NCBI GenBank assembly: GCA_021298375.1
Contig: JAJTFE010000001.1
Location: forward strand, 1-63,207
Source of the DNA: Blastopirellula sp.
GTDB lineage: Bacteria; Planctomycetota; Planctomycetia; Pirellulales; Pirellulaceae
DNA: 63,207 nt
Direction of reading: 5' to 3'
In this document: one piece after another, positions 61,943-63,207 of the stretch
Layout: each line of letters opens with the position of its first letter
How positions within the stretch are numbered: position 1 is the stretch's first letter
The notes under the pieces: model-generated
What the model saw: only the letters and a program-made list of their open reading frames with translations
Databases searched by the model: none
What the model was told of the DNA's origin: nothing
Translations under genes and position numbers: made by a program

Positions 61943-63207
61943 TGATGTTCACCCGTTTGACTGCAGCCGTCTTCAGCCTGCTGCTGATTGCCGCTCCTGT
62001 CTGGTCCCAGGACTCCGACGAACCCCAAGATAAGCAACCGGGTGTCAACTCGGACCTGGTTTCGGCCTTGCGCTTTCGCAATATTGGCCCAGCCTTCATG
62101 TCCGGCCGCATCGGAGACCTGGCGATCGATCCGTACGACCGCAGCACCTGGTATGTCGTGGCCGCCTCCGGCGGCGTTTGGAAAACGACCAACGCCGGGG
62201 TCACCTTCCAGCCGATTTTTGAAAACTACGGCTCCTATTCGATCGGCTGCGTCGCGCTCGATCCAAACGACCGCTTTACTGTCTGGATTGGCACCGGCGA
62301 GAACAACTCGCAGCGGAGCGTGGGCTACGGCGATGGCGTCTATAAGTCGACCGACGGCGGACAGAGCTTCACCAAGGTCGGACTGGAGAACAGCGAGCAC
62401 ATCGGCAAAATTGTGGTCCACCCCGTCGACAGCAAGACGGTCTTTGTTGCGGCTCAAGGCCCGCTCTGGAAGGAAGGTGGCGATCGCGGCCTGTACAAGA
62501 CAACTGACGGCGGCAAGACTTGGGCCCAAGTGCTCAAGATCAGCGAAAATACCGGAATCAACGAAGTTCACCTCGACCCGCTCAACCCCGAGATCATGTA
62601 TGCGACCAGCTATCAGCGTCGTCGGCACCAGTGGGTGCTGATTGACGGTGGACCTGAATCGACGATCTACAAGTCGACAGATGGTGGAGCAACCTGGCGG
62701 AAGATCAACCGCGGTTTGCCCGGCGGCGACCTCGGACGGATCGGTTTGGCGGTGTCACCTGTGAACCCCGAAGTTGTCTACGCAATCGTAGAGGCGACTG
62801 CCGGACAGAGCGGCTTTTATCGCAGTACCAACCGCGGCGAATCCTGGCAGCGAATGAGCGACCACGTTTCGGACAGCCCGCAATATTACCAGGAGATCGT
62901 CGCCTGCCCTCACAAGCTCGACCGGGTCTATTCACTGAACACCAACTTGATGGTGACGGAGGATGGCGGCGCGACGTTTGTCCCGCTGGGTGAGACCGAC
63001 AAGCATGTTGACAATCACGCGATTGTGGTCGATCCCAACGACGAAAATCATCTGTTGATTGGCTGTGATGGCGGGCTCTATGAAACTTGGGACCGCGGCC
63101 GGACCTACGACTACAAGGCCAATCTGCCGCTGACCCAGTTCTATCGTGTGGCCGTCTCGCGGGAAAAACCCTTCTACTACGTCTATGGCGGAACCCAGGA
63201 CAATGCC
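61943..63207 (+). CDS. Exported VPS10/BNR-repeat propeller protein (3' truncated by window)
   Basis: The gene starts at ATG 61943 (GAGG about 6 nt before; a second Met follows) with a signal peptide (RLTAAVFSLLLIAAPVWSQ). Residues 40-420 carry Asp-box-type repeats (KTTNAGVTF, KSTDGGQSF, KTTDGGKTW, KSTDGGATW, RSTNRGESW, TEDGGATF) and stay open at the window end. Planctomycete proteins of this kind are about 1000 residues long and often called VPS10-domain or glycosyl-hydrolase-like; no catalytic role is visible in the part seen. Confidence 0.85.

Overview
The window is a high-GC bacterial chromosome segment that looks like a planctomycete of the Pirellulales kind. This is inferred from two DUF1559 proteins with prepilin-type N-termini, Ycf48/VPS10-like propeller proteins, a PqqB-like secreted protein, a dnaA-dnaN-dciA-gyrB block and many exported haem or PDZ proteins. 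No rRNA, tRNA, CRISPR array or prophage was recognised.

Layout. 1-9.9 kb: 3' end of a cyanophycin-synthetase-like gene, two DinB-superfamily proteins, an S9 peptidase, a WalJ/YycJ-like metallo-beta-lactamase-fold protein, a membrane-anchored AsmA-like protein and a Ycf48-like propeller. 10.1-13.6 kb: arsenic genes arsA-arsR-arsD plus a phosphatase-like arsenate-reductase candidate, with no efflux permease beside them. 13.7-17.9 kb: two DUF1559 paralogues and an SGNH-like protein lacking catalytic residues. 18-23.8 kb: gyrB, dciA, dnaN and dnaA, all on the minus strand, with a probable oriC between dnaN and dnaA. 23.9-33 kb: cysteine desulfurase, scpB, a polyacidic protein, two sigma-54 activators, rplU and fabI. 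32.3-35.2 kb: a tandem pair of 185-residue membrane-anchored paralogues and a membrane protein. 35.6-40.4 kb: an operon of PilT, two GspE-like proteins that have lost their ATPase motifs, and a CvpA-like membrane protein. 41.1-44.2 kb: prfB with its programmed frameshift, a DMT transporter and an esterase.

44.3-53.8 kb is the most striking part. A globin-coupled histidine kinase and an NtrC-type regulator with intact GAFTGA sit among two universal stress proteins, Hsp20, a BON protein, a Cys-rich protein and a 30-residue membrane peptide. Each of those six non-regulatory genes has a correctly oriented -24/-12 (sigma-54) promoter in front of it. This reads as a self-contained haem/oxygen-sensing stress regulon. 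CcoS, a monohaem cytochrome, a PLA2-like protein and PncC lie in the same stretch without such promoters.

53.8-56.4 kb: a decayed PDZ gene is split by a 1.3-kb element with 9-bp target duplications. The element consists of an internally deleted mini-IS plus an exported passenger protein. 56.4-63.2 kb: a GT4 glycosyltransferase, CstA-family transporter, PqqB-like protein, phosphatase-haem fusion and the start of a large propeller protein.

Short tandem arrays (units of 13-22 bp, 2-5 copies, each with its own sequence) recur in intergenic gaps across the window.
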